64,000 nucleotides of DNA from Candidatus Tectimicrobiota bacterium (GTDB taxonomy: Bacteria; Tectomicrobia; Entotheonellia; Entotheonellales; Entotheonellaceae), in contig BPKO01000001.1 of assembly GCA_026005175.1 (NCBI GenBank), positions 806,001-870,000 of the forward strand. Reading direction: 5' to 3'. The notes beneath the pieces are model-generated. The model was given only the letters and a program-made list of their open reading frames with translations. It made no database searches and was not told the origin of the DNA. This document shows, one piece after another, positions 5,604 to 17,693 of this stretch; position 1 is the stretch's first letter; each line of letters starts with the position of its first letter. The translations under genes and the position numbers were made by a program.

Positions 5604-7526
5604 TTAAAAGACATACTGCGGGTTGACGACGATCTCGCCTTGCTCCCTGAGGGTGCGGTACTGCGCCTGCAAGAAGGCCTCAAAGGCCTGGCGCAGCCGC
5701 TGGCGCGCGGCGGCAAGCAGACGGGTGCGGTATGCCTCGCGCTGCTGCGCCAACGCCGCCATGTCGGCGGGCTGCCGCGCCACGACTTCGATGACGAAGG
5801 TCCGTGAGCCGTCATGGGCCACCCCCACCTCGCCCGGCTGCAAGCCAAAGGCCACGCGGCGAAAGGCGGGGTTTTCCCCGAGTTCGGGGATGGGATCGAG
5901 GCGGGTAAAGGGCTCGCTCTCGACCACGCGCAGCTGCAGCGAAGCGGCCAGCTCCGATAGCGCCGTCCCGGCCCGCACTTTTTCCGCCCACGCCTCGGCC
6001 GTCTGGCGGGCCAGCTCGGTCGCGCGCTGCTGCTGCACGTCGGCGCGCACCTGCTCCTGGAGGTCGGCCAAGGGAGGAACCGTGGCAGGTCGGCGTTCCA
6101 CCACCTGGAAGAGATAGTACGTGCCGTCGCTGCCGGCCACGGCATCGACCGCTTCTCCCTCGAGGGCAAAGGCCCGGCGCACCAGGTCTGGCGCCTTAAC
6201 GTCGGCAAGGCGTCCGGTTGCAGGCACAAAGGGGGTGGTGGTGACCGGCAAGTTGTGCTGCTCTGCCACGGCAGTAAACTGAGCGGGCGCCACTTCAAGG
6301 TGTGCCAGCAGCTCATCAGCCAGCGCCTCTACGGCTTCTTGGGCCTTTTCCTGACGCACCCGCTGTTCTACCTCGGCGCGTACCGCATCGAGCGGCTTGA
6401 GGCCCCCGGGGTGCCGTGCCTCCACGCGCAGGATGTGAAAGCCGTAGGGGGTGCGCACCAAGTCGCTGATCGCCCCCACGGGTAAGGAGAAAGCGGCTTC
6501 TTCAAAGGCCTGCACCATCTCGCCGCGCGCAAACGTTCCCAAGTCCCCTCCCTTGTCGGCCGTTGCCGGGTCTTCGGAGTACTTGCGGGCCAGCTCGGCA
6601 AAGTCGGCACCGGCGCGCAGCTGGGCCAGAATTTTTTCCGCCCGTGCCCGCACTTCGGCTTCCTGCTCTGCTGAGGCGTCTGGCGGCAGACGCAGCAGGA
6701 TGTGGCGGGCGTGAACCCGTTCGGGCTGGCGAAACGCCTCCTGGTGCAGGGCGTAGTAGTCCTCGATGTCCCGGGGTGACACCTGCACCTGGGCAGTAAA
6801 GCGCTCTGGTGCCAGCACCATGTAACGGATACGCCGCTGCTCGGGGAGGCGGTAACGCTCGCGGTGCGCTTCGTAGTATGCCTGCACGTCGGCCTCGCTC
6901 ACCTCTACTTGCTCAGCAAACAGGCTCGGTACCAGCGTCACGTAGCGCACGGTGAGGCGTTCGTGGTCGCGGCGATAGGCTTCCTCAATGTCGGCGTCGC
7001 TCACCTGAGCGGCGGCCTCGAGCAGCTGGAAGAGCTTTTGTTGCAGGAGGAACTGGCGTTGCTCTTCTTCAAACTGTCGCGGAGAGACAGGCGGCACCTG
7101 ACTGCGCAAGACGGCCTGGTAGCGGGCGGGGTCGAAGCGCCCTTCGGTCTGGAAGGCCGGCATGGCGGCGATGTGGTCGTAGAGTTCCTGCTCGCTTACC
7201 TGAATCCCTTCTTGCTCGGCCAGGCGCTGGACCAAGAGGCGGGTGGCAAGCTGCTGCAAGGCCATTTCGCGGAAATTAAATCGGGCTTCCAGGTCTTCTT
7301 GCCCCCCAAGCAGGGCCCGGTACAGGCGCAGCAGGCGTTCGCGCTCACGTTGGAACTCCTGGATGCCGATGCGAGATCCCAGAACCGTCGCCACTTCGGA
7401 CGAGGTTGGTGTGGGGCTCGAACGAACGCCCCAGGCGTAGAAGATGGTCACGATAAAAGCCAGCACGACGGCCCACAGAACGCCTTTGATCATCCAGCTC
7501 TGCGCGCGGCGCATCTGCTGTAACAT
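5604..7526 (-). CDS. ppiD: Periplasmic peptidyl-prolyl isomerase/chaperone PpiD-like
   Basis: About 640 residues, inner-membrane anchored, with the PpiD layout. A short cytoplasmic end is followed by one membrane helix (about residues 13-33, VLWAVVLAFIVTIFYAWGV), a SurA-like N-terminal chaperone region, a parvulin rotamase domain (about 265-365, with VHARHILLRLP, KYSEDPATADKGGDLG and TPYGFHILRV) and a second chaperone-like C-terminal part. PpiD assists proteins emerging from the Sec translocon. The ATG at 7526 is preferred to an upstream in-frame start because GGAGG lies 10 bases before it. It is divergent from mreB. A -10-like TACAAT is seen at 7572-7567 with no clear -35. Confidence 0.88.
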   Translation of the reverse strand: MLQQMRRAQSWMIKGVLWAVVLAFIVTIFYAWGVRSSPTPTSSEVATVLGSRIGIQEFQRERERLLRLYRALLGGQEDLEARFNFREMALQQLATRLLVQRLAEQEGIQVSEQELYDHIAAMPAFQTEGRFDPARYQAVLRSQVPPVSPRQFEEEQRQFLLQQKLFQLLEAAAQVSDADIEEAYRRDHERLTVRYVTLVPSLFAEQVEVSEADVQAYYEAHRERYRLPEQRRIRYMVLAPERFTAQVQVSPRDIEDYYALHQEAFRQPERVHARHILLRLPPDASAEQEAEVRARAEKILAQLRAGADFAELARKYSEDPATADKGGDLGTFARGEMVQAFEEAAFSLPVGAISDLVRTPYGFHILRVEARHPGGLKPLDAVRAEVEQRVRQEKAQEAVEALADELLAHLEVAPAQFTAVAEQHNLPVTTTPFVPATGRLADVKAPDLVRRAFALEGEAVDAVAGSDGTYYLFQVVERRPATVPPLADLQEQVRADVQQQRATELARQTAEAWAEKVRAGTALSELAASLQLRVVESEPFTRLDPIPELGENPAFRRVAFGLQPGEVGVAHDGSRTFVIEVVARQPADMAALAQQREAYRTRLLAAARQRLRQAFEAFLQAQYRTLREQGEIVVNPQYVF

Positions 7527-7614
7527 AGCCCCTGTCCCTCCTGCGACGGTAAACGGTGACACGGAAATTGTACCGCATCGTCGGCTGCGCGGTGAGGGCA
7601 GCTTGGGATTCTCG

Positions 7615-9542
<1,928 letters not shown>

Positions 9543-9543
<1 letters not shown>

Positions 9544-10064
9544 TGTCGAGCTTTCTTTTTTTTCTCTTTGTGATGCTCGGTGCCGCATTGTTGCAGACAA
9601 GCCCGCTGCTCTTTTCGGTAGGGGGAGGCTGGCGTGTGGATCTGTTGCTGCTGGTGGTGGTGTACGCCAGCCTGTTCTGGGGCGAGCAACAGGCCCTGGT
9701 GGTGGGATTTTGCGCCGGCTTGGGACAAGACGCGTTGTCGAGTGAGTTGCTCGGGACGCACGCCTTGAGCAAGACCTTGAGTGCTTTCGTGATCCTGTCC
9801 TTACGCCGCCATGTGCACGTGCAGAGCCTTGTGGCCCAGGAGCTGCTCACCCTCACCGCCTTGCTCACCGACACCGCCGCTCGCTTGGCCCTGATGGCCA
9901 TGGTGCACGTGCCGCTCTGGTCGCTGGCGGTGCTGGCGCCTGCCTTGCTGCAACAGCTCGGGCTCAGCGTCTTGCTCGCCCCGCTCGTTTGCCAGGGACT
10001 GCACTTGCTGACCCAGCCCTTGCGGATAAGCCCGAAACACGGGACAGAACGGGTAGTCACGTAG
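9543..10064 (+). CDS. mreD: Rod shape-determining protein MreD
   Basis: 173 residues, nearly all membrane-embedded, with about five hydrophobic helices beginning SFLFFLFVMLGAALLQTS. FCAGLGQDALSSELLGTHALSKTL matches the conserved MreD loop. The start overlaps the mreC stop by one base and mrdA follows after 3 bases, so translation is probably coupled. MreD is weakly conserved; position between mreC and mrdA makes the call secure. Confidence 0.9.
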
Positions 10065-10067
10065 GGC

Positions 10068-11943
10068 ATGCGTTATTTACAACAAGCCAAACCTGCTGCA
10101 GATGCCACGTTCTGCAAGCGCCTGCGGGTGCTGCTGCTTCTCATCTTGACCGCTTTTGGCTTACTGCTGGCGCGGGCCTGGCAGCTGCAGGTGGTTCGCG
10201 GCGACCATTACTTGCGGCTCTCAGAAGGAAACCGCCTGCGCAGCCTGCGCGTGAAGAGCCTGCGGGGGAAAATCCTCGACCGCACCGGCCACGTCTTGGC
10301 CGACAACCGGGCTGCCTATACGCTGCTGGCCATCCCGGAAGACCTGCCGCCCCTGTCACAGCTCCTACCCAAGCTGCAAGCGCTGAACTTGGAGATTGAC
10401 CCGGCTGCGCTGGCAGCGCAGGCGCAGCCGGGGAGCTTCAGGCCGATTCCCTTGCAGCGGGATCTGCCGCGTGACCGTGTCGCATACTTTGCCGAGCACC
10501 GCATGGACTACCCAGGGTTGCTCCTCGAAGTGGAGCCGCTGCGCTTTTATCCCTACGGTCCCCTGGCCGCCCATCTCTTGGGTTACCTTGGTGAAATCAG
10601 CGAAGAACAGCTGCGCCAGTGGCACACCTATCCATACCAGCCCGGGGACCTGGTAGGACAGTATGGCCTTGAGCGGACTTACGAATCCGTGCTGCGGGGC
10701 CAGTACGGGTTACGCCAGGTGGAAGTCGATGCTTTCGGGCGCGAAACCCGGGTCATCGCCGAGTACCCGCCACAGCCGGGTACGAATCTCGTCCTCTCCC
10801 TGGACTTGCCCCTGCAGCAGCTGGCCGAGCACCTGCTGTCCGGGCAGACGGGCGCCATCGTGGCCCTCGATCCGCGCAGTGGCCAGATCCTGGCCCTGGC
10901 CAGCAGCCCCGCGTTTGATCCGAATCGCTTTGCCGGGCGTCTCTCGGCACGCGAGTGGCAAGCCCTGCGCCATCACCCCGAGCACCCTCTCCACAACCGC
11001 GCCTTGCAAGGACAGTATCCCCCTGGCTCGATTTTCAAAATCGTTGCCGCCATCGCCGCCCTGGAGGAGCGCCTGATCACGCCTGACACCTCCCTCTACT
11101 GCCCTGGCTTCTACACCTACGGCCAGCGCACTTACCGCGACTGGAAGCCAGGAGGACACGGGCATGTTACCCTACGCCAGGCCTTGGCGCAGTCGTGCGA
11201 CGTCTACTTTTATCACCTGGGCCAGCAGCTGGGCGTCGATCGCCTGGCCCGGTACGCCCAGGCTCTTGGCTTGGGGACAACCGACGGGTTTTGCGGAGGC
11301 CTTGGAAAAGCCAGGCCTGATTCCCTCCAAGCGCTGGAAGCAAGAGGTGCGCGGAGAACCCTGGTACGGCGGCGAGACGCTGAGCGTGGCCATCGGCCAG
11401 GGCTATACCCTCACCACGCCCCTGCAAGTGGCCACCTTGCTGGCCACGGTGGCCAATGGAGGCACCCTGTATCGGCCTTATGTGGTGCTGCGCCAAGAAC
11501 GCATGGACGGCACGGTGGTTCAGACGACGGCCCCGCAAGTGCTGCGCCGCTTGCCCCTGCGCCCCGAGACGCTGGCCCACGTGCAGGAGGGGTTGTGGGA
11601 TGCCGTCAACGACCCCAAAGGCACGGGCAAGGCGGCGCGCCACGAGCAAATTGGCATTGCCGGCAAGACCGGAACCGCCCAGGTCATCCGGCTCCCCAGG
11701 CATAACGACCAGGAAAGGCAAGCGCAGCTGCCGCGGCGTTACCGGGATCACGCCTGGTTTGCCGCCTTTGCCCCCTATCACGACCCGCGCATCGTGGTCG
11801 TCGTCTTCATCGAGCACGCCGGCAAGGGAGGCGCCCATTTCGCTTCGTATGCCACGGCCATGATTCAGGCCTACCTCCAGCCCTATTCCGTGGCCGCCGA
11901 GCTGGTCACGCTTTCCGAAACCGGGCAGGATACCGTGCGGTAA
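10068..11943 (+). CDS. mrdA: Penicillin-binding protein 2 (elongasome transpeptidase, frameshifted)
   Basis: Cross-links peptidoglycan during cell elongation with RodA. About 624 residues once corrected. Order: membrane helix (VLLLLILTAFGLLLARAW), dimerisation/pedestal domain with RGKILDRTGHVLADN, then the transpeptidase domain with the active-site motif SIFK (PPGSIFKI), the second motif SCD (AQSCDVYFYHLG) and the third KTG (GKTGTAQV). At 11273-11276 GGGG should be GGG: the frame then passes from GLG into QPTGFAEALEKPGLIPSKRW and on to the stop at 11943. Both halves match the family without a gap, so this is an error rather than a pseudogene. Confidence 0.94.
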
Positions 11944-11953
11944 GGCAAACAGG

Positions 11954-13061
11954 ATGCCTGAGGAACGGCGACTCCTCGCTTACTTTGACTGGCTTACCCT
12001 GGCTCTCATCCTGCTCATTACCACTCTGAGCCTCCTGTTGCTCTACAGCGCCACCGCAACCCAGGTAAAAGGAGTGGCCCCGCTTTTCGTCAAGCAGCTG
12101 GTGTGGTTGGGGATAGGGCTCATGGGCCTGGCGGCCGTCTTGTGCTGTGACTACCAACTCCTTTGTCGCTACGCCTACGTGCTTTACGGTGTCCTTCTCC
12201 TCGGGCTGGTGGCTGTTCTCCTCACCGGGCCGGTGATCAATGGCGCCCAGCGCTGGCTGGTGGTGGGTCCCTGGCGGTTTCAAGTCTCTGAGCTGGCCAA
12301 GCCGGTATTGATCCTTGTGCTGGCGCGCTATCTGACCGAAGAGCGTGAGGCAAGCGCCGATGGCCTCACCTTGCGGGAGGTGCTCGTGCCCTTGGCCCTG
12401 GTGGTCCCGCCCTTTTTGCTCATTGCCAAACAGCCTGACCTGAGCACTTCCCTGCTCCTGTTCGCTATTCTTGGCATCATGGTGGTCATGGCGGGGATTC
12501 GGCGCCAGACGCTGCTGGCCTTGAGTGGACTGGCACTGGCAGCCCTGCCCGTGGCCTGGCTGGGACTGAAACACTATCAGCGCCAGCGCCTTCTGGCGAT
12601 GCTCAATCCCAACACCGACCTGCAAGGCGTGGGGTATCACGGCCTGCAGTCAAAAATTGCCATCGGCTCGGGAGGCCTGTGGGGAAAGGGATGGTTTGCC
12701 GGCACCCAGAGCCACCTGCACTTCCTTCCGGAAAAGCACACGGATTTTATCTTTGCCGTCTTGGGGGAGGAATGGGGCTTTGCCGGCGTGTGCGTGCTCC
12801 TGGGGCTGTTTTGCCTCCTGTGTGTACACGGATTAACCACCGCCGCCCGCGCCCGCGATCGTCTGGGCGCCCTCATCGCCACTGGGGTGGTGAGCTTGCT
12901 GGCCCTCCAGGTGTTCCTCAACGTGGGCATGACCATTGGTCTTTTGCCGGTCATTGGCTTACCATTGCCCCTGGTGAGCTATGGGGGGGTCGTCGCTGGT
13001 GACCACCCTGCTGTTGCTGGGGTTGCTCATGAACGTGCGCATGCGGCGCTTTCGTTTCTAA
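11954..13061 (+). CDS. rodA: Peptidoglycan glycosyltransferase RodA (frameshifted at the 3' end)
   Basis: SEDS-family polymerase of lipid II and partner of PBP2, with about ten membrane helices. Characteristic motifs include GPVINGAQRWLVVGPWRFQVSELAKP, LIAKQPDLSTSLLL and SHLHFLPEKHTDFIFAVLGEEWG. At 12983-12989 there is a run of seven G where six restores SYGGSSLVTTLLLLGLLMNV and the usual short basic tail, ending TAA at 13061. About 368 residues, normal for the family. It starts 10 bases after mrdA. Confidence 0.94.
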
Positions 13062-13077
13062 TCCTGAGGGGCTAGCG

Positions 13078-14244
13078 ATGCGGCGCTTCTGGTTGCCGTG
13101 GCTATTTGTCCTGCTGCTGTGGAGTGCCTTCTTCAGCCACAACCGCGGCATGGCACGGGCCGCCGCGGACTCCTCAACCGCCCAGAGGGACGCGGCTGTC
13201 GGTCTGGCCGGTGTCGTGGTTCCAACGGTGGCCCCGTTGGCCACGATCTTTCATGCCCCATCTGGTCACTTGAGCCTGGCAGACGGTGACGAGATCGTCC
13301 TCGATGCGGGAGAAGGGGCGGGGCTGCTCGTCGGCATACCCCTGCGCGTGGTGCGCGTGGCAGGGGTGGTGCGGCATCCCACCCAGGGCCATATCCTGGG
13401 CACGCTCGTGCTCTTCCTGGGCGAAGCGCGCGTGACGCAGGTACAGGCCACCACGGCAACGGCCGTCATTACCAAGGCGTTTGACGCCGTCGTGCTGGGT
13501 GACCAGGTGTTGCCACCGTCTCCCATCCTGCCGCCGCAGCCGGCGCGCCACCGCGAGCCGACAGGCCTCAGCGGCGTGGTGATCGCGGCACCAGACGGCA
13601 AGACGGCTCTGGCACAAGGGGACGTGGTCTACGTGAACCGCGGCGCCGAGCATGGCCTGCGGCGTGGGGACCGCCTGCGCGTGCTGGCGCACGACACCTG
13701 GCTCCGCCATCCCCGCACGCGACGGCCGGTGCGCCTGCCGGCACCGGCTGTTGGCGAGCTCGTCCTCGTCGATGTACGCCCCCATACGGCGACGGCCCTG
13801 GTCACGGCAAGCGTGCAGGAGTTTGCCGTTGGCGCCCGCGTCGTCTACGTGCCTAGCGAAGCCGTTACCGAAGCCGGCACCACAGAACGCCCGCCACCGC
13901 CCTCCTCTGACATGCCGCTGCCGCCTCCTCCCCCGGCCGAGACCCGCGTCGCCAAGGAAGCCGTGGCCGAACACTACACGGTGCAGCGCGGCGATACCCT
14001 GTGGGGAATTGCGGCGCTGCCCGCTATTTACCGCGAGCCGCTGCTGTGGCCGCTGATTTACCGGGCCAACCAGACCCAAATCGTCGATCCCGACCTCATC
14101 TATCCCCGGCAGCGGCTGCGCATCCCCGCGCGACTACACGCCCGAAGAAGCCCGTACTGCCATGCAGCGCGCGCGCACGCGGGGGCCCCTGGCGCTTGGG
14201 GCGACGGCCCGGACCGCTATATCCTCGAAGGCGTGCGCCCCTAG
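13078..14244 (+). CDS. Secreted LysM-domain protein
   Basis: 388 residues. A signal sequence (RRFWLPWLFVLLLWSAFFS) precedes a region of two beta-rich repeats concerned with surface/envelope proteins (VLDAGEGAGLLVGIPLRVV and YVNRGAEHGLRRGDRLRVL, which resemble each other), a proline-rich linker and one LysM domain (HYTVQRGDTLWGIAALPAIY to IYPRQRLRIP), which should bind peptidoglycan. The last 30 residues are out of frame between a CCCC at 14124-14127 and a GGGG at 14196-14199. Removing one C restores RIPRDYTPEEARTAMQRART, and the original frame then returns for GDGPDRYILEGV. It lies between the elongasome and dprA; its function is unknown. Confidence 0.82.
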   Translation: MRRFWLPWLFVLLLWSAFFSHNRGMARAAADSSTAQRDAAVGLAGVVVPTVAPLATIFHAPSGHLSLADGDEIVLDAGEGAGLLVGIPLRVVRVAGVVRHPTQGHILGTLVLFLGEARVTQVQATTATAVITKAFDAVVLGDQVLPPSPILPPQPARHREPTGLSGVVIAAPDGKTALAQGDVVYVNRGAEHGLRRGDRLRVLAHDTWLRHPRTRRPVRLPAPAVGELVLVDVRPHTATALVTASVQEFAVGARVVYVPSEAVTEAGTTERPPPPSSDMPLPPPPPAETRVAKEAVAEHYTVQRGDTLWGIAALPAIYREPLLWPLIYRANQTQIVDPDLIYPRQRLRIPARLHARRSPYCHAARAHAGAPGAWGDGPDRYILEGVRP

Positions 14245-14247
14245 AGG

Positions 14248-15389
14248 ATGCCAGTGGCATGGGTAACCCTGAGCCTCGAGCAGTGCCAGGCCTGGATTGC
14301 GCTCCATCTGGCCTGCACCACGTGGCCGTCACTGGCCACCCAGTGGGCCCGGCAGCTGGCGCTTCCCGGTATGGCAGAGCGCCTCCTCACCGAAGGGCTG
14401 GCCGCGCTGGAAGCCGCGCTTCCGGACTTGCAAGCGCGCGTGCAGGCCGTGCAGCGCGGCCAGGCCTTTGCCCGCTACATGCAGCGGCTGGCCACCGAGC
14501 CGGTGCAGGTCATCCCCTTTGTCGATGCGCGCTACCCGCGTCCCTTGCGCTGGATCCCTGACCCCCCACCGGTGCTCTACGTGCGGGGCACCCTGGTGCC
14601 CGAAGACGAGTTGGCCGTGGCGGTGGTGGGAACGCGCAAGCCAAGCGCCTACGGCCGGCTGCAAGCGCAGCGGCTGAGTGCCGAGCTGGTGCGCTGCGGC
14701 CTCACGGTGATCAGTGGCATGGCACGCGGCATCGACAGCCTGGCCCATGCCAGCGCCCTGGAAGCCGGAGGCAGAACCCTGGCCGTGCTGGGCAGCGGCA
14801 TCAACGTCGTCTACCCCCCGGAGAACCGCCGGCTCTATACCGCCATCAGCGAACAGGGCGCCGTGCTGTCAGAATTCCCTCTCGACACCAAACCTGACCG
14901 CTGGAACTTCCCGCGGCGCAACCGCCTCATCAGCGGCCTGTCTCTCGGCGTCCTGGTGGTAGAGGCCACCACCACCAGTGGCTCCCTGCATACGGCGCGG
15001 CACGCCCTCGAGCAGGGCCGCGAGGTGTTTGCCGTGCCCGGGCGGGTCGATTCCCCGAGCAGCCGCGGCACCCACGGCCTTATCAAGCACGGCGCCAAGC
15101 TCGTCGAGGACGTCGAGGACATCCTGGCCGAGTTCCCCGAAGCAGTGCGCCAGGCCCTCGCCCAGCGGCAGCCGGCGCCGGCGGGGCCCCCGCCGCGGCG
15201 GCTTCTCCACCGGCGCTGAGCCCAGAGGAGGCCCACGTGCTCGCCTTGGTGCCGCCCCAGGAGACCCACATCGACACGCTCATTGCCGCCAGCGAGTTGC
15301 CAGCCCACGTGGTAGCCAGTATATTGGTTACACTGGAGCTGCGCGGTCTCGTTCGCCAACTACCGGGAAAGTTTTTTGCCCGCGCCTGA
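14248..15389 (+). CDS. dprA: DNA-processing protein DprA (frameshifted)
   Basis: Loads RecA on incoming single-stranded DNA during transformation and recombination. An N-terminal SAM-like region is followed by the Rossmann-fold core with VVGTRKPSAYG, SGMARGIDSLAHA, GSGINVVYPPENR, SEFPLDTKP and FPRRNRLISGLS. A C-terminal winged helix (LSPEEAHVLALVPPQETHID to GLVRQLPGKFFARA) lies in another frame. The break falls in or near the GGGGCCCCC run at 15183-15191 (two bases too many or one too few). Corrected length is about 380 residues, as usual. It is 27 bases before topA, a very common pairing. Confidence 0.92.
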
Positions 15390-15416
15390 AGCGCGTAAGG
15401 AGCGGAAGCCCTCCTC

Positions 15417-17663
15417 ATGGCTAAGTCGCTGATTATCGTCGAGTCGCCGGCCAAGGCCCGCACCATCAAGAAGTACCTGGGTCAGGACTACGCGGTGAAG
15501 GCCTCGGTGGGCCACGTGAAGGATCTGCCGGAGCGGCGCCTGGGCATCGACATCGCTCACGGGTTTACGCCCGAGTATGTGGTGATTAAGGGCAAGGGGA
15601 AGATCCTGCGCGAGCTGCGCGCCGCCGCCCGGCAAGCCGAGCGCGTCTTCCTCGCCCCAGACCCAGACCGCGAAGGCGAGGCCATTGCCTGGCACATCGC
15701 CAGCGAGCTGCCCTCAGAGGTGCGGGACCGCATTTACCGCATCCTCATGCACGAAATTACCAAAAAAGGCATCACCGAAGCCCTGCAGCATCCCGGCCCC
15801 ATCGACGAGCACAAAGTGGCCGCGCAGCAGGCACGGCGGCTGCTGGATCGCCTGGTGGGGTACAAGATCAGCCCCTTGCTGTGGAAAAAAGTGCAGCGTG
15901 GCCTCAGCGCCGGCCGCGTGCAGTCGGTGGCGTTGCGGCTTATCTGCGAGCGCGAGCGCGCCATAGAGGCCTTCCAGCCGCAGGAATACTGGACGATCGA
16001 CGCCCTCTTGAGCGCAGACGGGACTCCTTTCCGCGCTCGCCTGCACAGCGTGGGCGGCAAGAAAGTCCACCTTGCCACCGAGGCCGACGCCCAACGCCTT
16101 GTCGAGGCCCTACGCCAGGGCCCCGCTATGTGGTGGCAAGTGTCAAAAAATCCACGCGGCAGCGCCATCCCGCGCCGCCCTTTATCACCAGCACGCTGCA
16201 GCAAGAAGCCTGGCGCCGGCTGCGCTTTGCCGCCCAACGCACCATGCGGGTGGCCCAGCAGCTCTACGAAGGGCTTCCGGTGGGCGAGGAAGGCGAAGTG
16301 GGGCTCATCACGTACATGCGCACCGATTCCACGCGGGTGGCGGCCGAGGCGGTGCAGGAGGCCCAGGCGTACATCCGGCATCACTTTGGTGGCGACTATG
16401 TGCCGGCCCGGCCGCGGGCGGCCAAGAAGGGCAAAGCGGTCCAGGATGCGCACGAGGCGATCCGGCCGACCGCCGTCACCCGTACTCCGGAGCAAGTGAA
16501 GCCCTACCTGAGTGCCGAGCAGCACGCCCTCTACACCCTCATCTGGCAGCGCTTTGTCGCCAGCCAGATGGCCTCGGCGGTGCTCGACCACACCACCGTC
16601 GACATCGCCGCCGGCGACTGCCGGCTGCGCGCCACCGGGAGTACCGTGCGCTTTGCCGGCTTTACGGTGCTTTACGAGGAGTCGGCCCCGGAGCCAGAAG
16701 GCGACGAGACCCCAGAGGAAAACCGCCTCCTGCCGCCGCTTGCCGCCGGGCAGGAAGTGCAGCTTCAGGCTCTGGAGCCCAAGCAGCACTTTACGCAACC
16801 CCCGCCGCGCTTTACCGAAGCCTCGCTGGTGGGGGAGCTGGAAAAGCTCGGCATCGGGCGTCCCAGTACCTATGCGGTGATTCTCAGCACCCTGCGCGAG
16901 CGCCACTACGTGGAAGAGCGCGAGCGGCGCCTGGTGCCTACAGAGCTCGGCAAAACGGTGAACGACCTCCTGGTGCAGCACTTTCCCGACATTTTCGACG
17001 TGCAGTTCACGGCCCAGCTGGAAGACACCCTGGACCGCATCGAGGAAGGCCAAACCGACTGGCAAACCACGCTGAAGAACTTCTACGAGCCTTTTGCGGC
17101 CGATTTGCAGCGCGCCGCTGAGAAAATGCGGGACGTGCGGCGCGAAGTGGAAACAACGGAAGAAGTGTGTGACCAGTGCGGGCGGCCGATGGTGATCCGC
17201 TGGGGGCGCTTTGGCCGCTTTCTGGCCTGCTCGGGGTTCCCGGCGTGCAAGCAAACACGGGAGCTGGCTGCTGCTCCTGCCGAGGAGCCTGCTCCGCCAT
17301 GCGAGGCTTGCGGGCGGCCAATGACCGTCAAGCGCGGGCGCTACGGGGAGTTCCTGGCCTGCACCGGCTATCCTGACTGCAAGACCACCCGGCCCCCTCA
17401 CCGTGGCCATGGCGTGCCCGGAGCCAGGGTGTAGCGGCCATATCGTGCCGCGGCGCACGCGCCGCGGCCGCGTGTTTTACGGCTGCACCAACTACCCGGC
17501 GTGCACCTTCTCTACCTGGCAGCGCCCGGTGCCCCGGCCGTGCCCTCAGTGCCAAGCGCCATACTTGCTTGAGAAAACGAACCGCGGCCAGCATCTCACC
17601 CTGGTATGTGCCACCAAAGGCTGCACGTATCGGGAAACGGCCGAAGCGGCTTCGATTGCGTGA
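15417..17663 (+). CDS. topA: DNA topoisomerase I (two compensating frameshifts)
   Basis: Relaxes negative supercoils by type IA strand passage. 748 residues after correction. The Toprim domain has IVESPAKARTIKKYLG and DPDREGEAIAWHI. The catalytic tyrosine is in GLITYMRTDSTRV, and GIGRPSTYAVILSTL closes the gate domain. The C-terminus has about four Cys4 zinc ribbons (CDQCGRPM, CEACGRPM, CPEPGCSGHIV, CPQCQAPYLL). Breaks: a C missing at 16121-16124 (GPRYVVASVKKST restored) and one C too many at 17393-17397 (TRPLTVAMACPEPG restored). Since one is a loss and one a gain, total length is a multiple of three. Confidence 0.94.
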
Positions 17664-17693
17664 TGGCCCGCACGCCCATCCCGAAGGAGGAAA

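Noticed and set aside
5204-6316. A 370-codon frame ending in the sulfur-carrier sequence
   Set aside because: The upstream part is ppiD read in a wrong frame. The carrier has its own promoter, ribosome site and ATG at 5494.
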